From contig CALHKJ010000389.1 in the NCBI GenBank assembly GCA_938033975.1, forward strand, positions 1 through 8,401: a DNA stretch of 8,401 nucleotides. Reading direction: 5' to 3'. The translations under genes and the position numbers were made by a program. Shown in pieces: positions 7,325 through 8,401 of this stretch. Under the pieces are notes generated by a model. That model was not told the origin of the DNA, made no database searches, and saw only the letters and a list, made by a program, of their open reading frames with translations. Source of the DNA: an uncultured Saprospiraceae bacterium (GTDB taxonomy: Bacteria > Bacteroidota > Bacteroidia > Chitinophagales > Saprospiraceae). Within the stretch, counting starts at the first letter, position 1, and each line of letters starts with the position of its first letter.

Positions 7325-7348
7325 CTTGAAAGATTTGCATTTTTCAAG
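7325..7348. repeat. 10-bp palindrome upstream of the PBP promoter box
   Basis: CTTGAAAGAT and ATTTTTCAAG flank a 4-nt centre (TTGC). Nine of ten positions are complementary, and the tenth is G-T. It sits 9 bp upstream of the candidate -7 box of the PBP gene, where a regulator could act, so an operator is possible. It is not followed by a T run in the minus direction, so it is unlikely to be a terminator there. Confidence 0.4.
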
Positions 7349-7588
7349 ATTTTGAAACAATCCAAGCAGCATTTTTATCTAATAAGTCGTTCCGTAGTTG
7401 TAAAGGTCAATTTTGTTAGACAATAAATTACAATGTTTTACATAAGGTAAACTGCTGGATATGTTAAAATTTGATCTGTTTATATATTCTAAGTATGGTT
7501 TACTGACCAAAAATTTTCATATTTGCTAGGTAATCGACCACTCCTACCTTATTTCCTATTACGAAACTTATCAAAAACTTACTCTCCT

Positions 7589-7616
7589 GTAGCTATGGGC
7601 TAGACCCCTATGCTAC
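7589..7616. repeat. Interrupted palindrome upstream of the collagen-like gene
   Basis: The arms GTAGC (7589-7593) and GCTAC (7612-7616) are complementary. Next come mirrored TAT triplets (7594-7596 and 7609-7611), then GGG (7597-7599) against CCC (7605-7608, four Cs). The centre is CTAGA. It ends 11 bp before the candidate -7 box, occupying the place of a -33 element, which fits an operator better than a terminator. Confidence 0.4.
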
Positions 7617-7627
7617 TAACTTATTTA

Positions 7628-7635
7628 TGTATTTG
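7628..7635 (+). promoter_or_regulatory. Candidate promoter -7 box of the collagen-like gene
   Basis: TGTATTTG differs from TAnnTTTG at one defined position and is followed by CACA, as at gyrB. It ends 32 nt before the ATG, against 34 nt for the gyrB box. No TTTG element is visible about 20 bp upstream; a palindrome lies there instead. Confidence 0.4.
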
Positions 7636-7667
7636 CACAATTTTTAAATTTTAACCGATCTTAAATT

Positions 7668-8401
7668 ATGAAGCTAATTACCAACACTTTTGGTTTTGAG
7701 AAGCCCTCTCAAAATGTAATCCTGGTAAGGCTTTCGTTTTTATTATTTGCGGTTTTCTTCTCTGTTCAAATGGGTAACGCCCAAGTGAAAATTGGAGACA
7801 ATCCAGATGTTATTGACGATGGATCCTTACTGGAGTTGGAAAGCACAAACAAAGCTTTCGTACCTCCAAGGATGACTACGGCTCAGAGGAATTCAATTCC
7901 TACCCCTTTAAAGGGAGCCATCATCTATAATACGGACTCTATGTGTTTAGAAGTAAACAATGGAACCGATACTGTACCTGTTTGGGTATGTATGGGTGGT
8001 GTAAATTGCTGGGACTTGAACGGAAACGGAGTCAATGACCCTAGTGAAGACACAAACAATGATGGTGTATTTGATGCTTACGACTGTGTTGGAGCTACCA
8101 TCATAGGAGGTGGCCTAAATTGCTGGGATCTTAACGGAGACGGCATGGCTAATCCAGCAGAAGACATTAATGGTGACGGAGCATTCAATGCATTTGATTG
8201 TATGGGTGCTACTGGACCGACAGGTCCAACAGGTGCTACAGGAGCAACAGGACAACAAGGTCCTATAGGTCCTACAGGACCTCAAGGCTCACCTGGAGCT
8301 ACAGGAGCAACAGGACCAGAAGGTCCGACAGGAAAACAAGGACCAGTAGGTCCACAAGGTATAGAAGGTCCATCAGGACCAGCCGGAGCAACAGGAGCAA
8401 C
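7668..8401 (+). CDS. Secreted collagen-like protein with paired calcium-loop repeats (C-terminal part cut by window edge)
   Basis: The frame is open from the ATG at 7668 to the right edge: 244 complete codons, no stop. Residues 1-38 are a long signal peptide (hydrophobic core about 17-33, likely cleavage after GNA38). Residues 52-99 match the common Bacteroidota surface-protein block with LLELEST, PPRMTTAQR and GAIIYNTD. Two 29-residue repeats (112-140 and 150-178) start NCWDLNG and end DC; each holds two back-to-back 12-residue loops with EF-hand/dockerin-like spacing (D116-N118-N120-G121-E127 and D128-N130-D132-G133-D139 in the first). From Gly180 onward every third residue is glycine for 21 full triplets (GAT, GPT, GPQ, GPE and others), without interruption to the edge. 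It is therefore a predicted exported, calcium-binding, triple-helical fibre or adhesin-like protein. Its partners and its C-terminal anchor or sorting domain are not visible. Confidence 0.88.
   Translation, partial: MKLITNTFGFEKPSQNVILVRLSFLLFAVFFSVQMGNAQVKIGDNPDVIDDGSLLELESTNKAFVPPRMTTAQRNSIPTPLKGAIIYNTDSMCLEVNNGTDTVPVWVCMGGVNCWDLNGNGVNDPSEDTNNDGVFDAYDCVGATIIGGGLNCWDLNGDGMANPAEDINGDGAFNAFDCMGATGPTGPTGATGATGQQGPIGPTGPQGSPGATGATGPEGPTGKQGPVGPQGIEGPSGPAGATGA
8001..8201 (+). repeat. Two direct repeats encoding cysteine-bounded calcium-loop units
   Basis: The unit at 8001-8087 recurs at 8115-8201 with a 114-nt period, and the intervening nine residues (VGATIIGGG) form a linker. Shared protein features are NCWDLNG, N.P.ED, N.DG..(F)(D/N)A and the final DC. 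The sequences differ at many synonymous and some replacement positions, so the duplication is old rather than recent. What follows each unit is similar (C-V/M-G-A-T), suggesting that the linker and the start of the collagen stretch share an origin. Confidence 0.8.
8205..8401 (+). repeat. Gly-X-Y collagen-like repeat tract
   Basis: A 9-bp-periodic region encodes uninterrupted Gly-X-Y triplets to the window edge. Thr is frequent at Y and Pro or Ala at X; charged residues occur in GPE, GKQ and GIE. Bacterial collagens lack hydroxyproline, and Thr, Gln and charged Y residues are the usual substitutes. The repetitive DNA (GGACCAACAGG-like units) is prone to length change. Confidence 0.9.

Larger units (their letters stand above)
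7306..7667. other. Divergent intergenic region between the PBP and the collagen-like gene
   Basis: These 362 bp hold no convincing gene. They are AT-rich. Contents: the candidate PBP -7 box (7309-7316), a 10-bp palindrome just upstream of it (7325-7348), several one-mismatch relatives of TAnnTTTG on the plus strand (near 7466-7473, 7518-7525 and 7628-7635), a short TTTAC/GTAAA repeat around 7437-7452, and an interrupted palindrome at 7589-7616 next to the collagen-like gene's candidate promoter. A 22-codon ORF from 7460 is most likely chance. Confidence 0.7.

Noticed and set aside
7460..7528. 22-codon ORF in the 7306-7667 intergenic region
   Set aside because: Too short, no ribosome-binding or promoter context, and composition follows the surrounding AT-rich DNA.
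8205..8401. Gly-X-Y tract as a phage tail-fibre or spore-filament gene
   Set aside because: The signal peptide, the Bacteroidota N-terminal block and the absence of phage or sporulation neighbours argue for a host secreted protein.

Overview
The window looks like chromosome from an AT-rich Bacteroidota genome, probably Cytophagales-like. The support is the short-form GyrB, an alanine dehydrogenase with the N-terminal extension usual in that phylum, weak or absent Shine-Dalgarno sequences, TAnnTTTG-type promoter boxes, and a secreted protein with the Bacteroidota pattern 'LELES..KAFVPPRMTTAQR..I..P..GAIIYNTD'. This placement comes from recognising families, not from a database search.

Layout from left to right. 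Positions 1-302 (minus) hold the N-terminal part of a Gfo/Idh/MocA oxidoreductase that runs off the left edge. Positions 445-2388 (minus) are gyrB, with a promoter box just upstream and two inverted repeats downstream. Divergent from gyrB are tsaE (2611-3024, plus) and ald (3077-4306, plus), spaced 52 bp apart and probably co-transcribed. They converge on a minus-strand pair: a small membrane protein (4296-4646), whose 3' end overlaps the end of ald, and a class A penicillin-binding protein (4677-7205 by canonical start). The PBP reading frame continues upstream through an obvious transmembrane anchor, but no ATG, GTG or TTG lies there. A 362-bp non-coding stretch (7306-7667) follows, with palindromes and promoter-like boxes. 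Last comes a secreted collagen-like protein (7668 onward, plus) with a signal peptide, two 29-residue cysteine-bounded calcium-loop repeats and at least 21 Gly-X-Y triplets, cut by the right edge.

Most of the content is core metabolism: DNA supercoiling, t6A modification of tRNA, alanine/pyruvate interconversion and peptidoglycan synthesis. The accessory part is the collagen-like gene at the right end. The points most worth a second look are the missing start codon of the PBP, its acidic (E/D)EEF tail encoded by 12-bp tandem repeats, and the architecture and upstream region of the collagen-like gene. I saw no mobile element, CRISPR array, tRNA, rRNA or phage gene.
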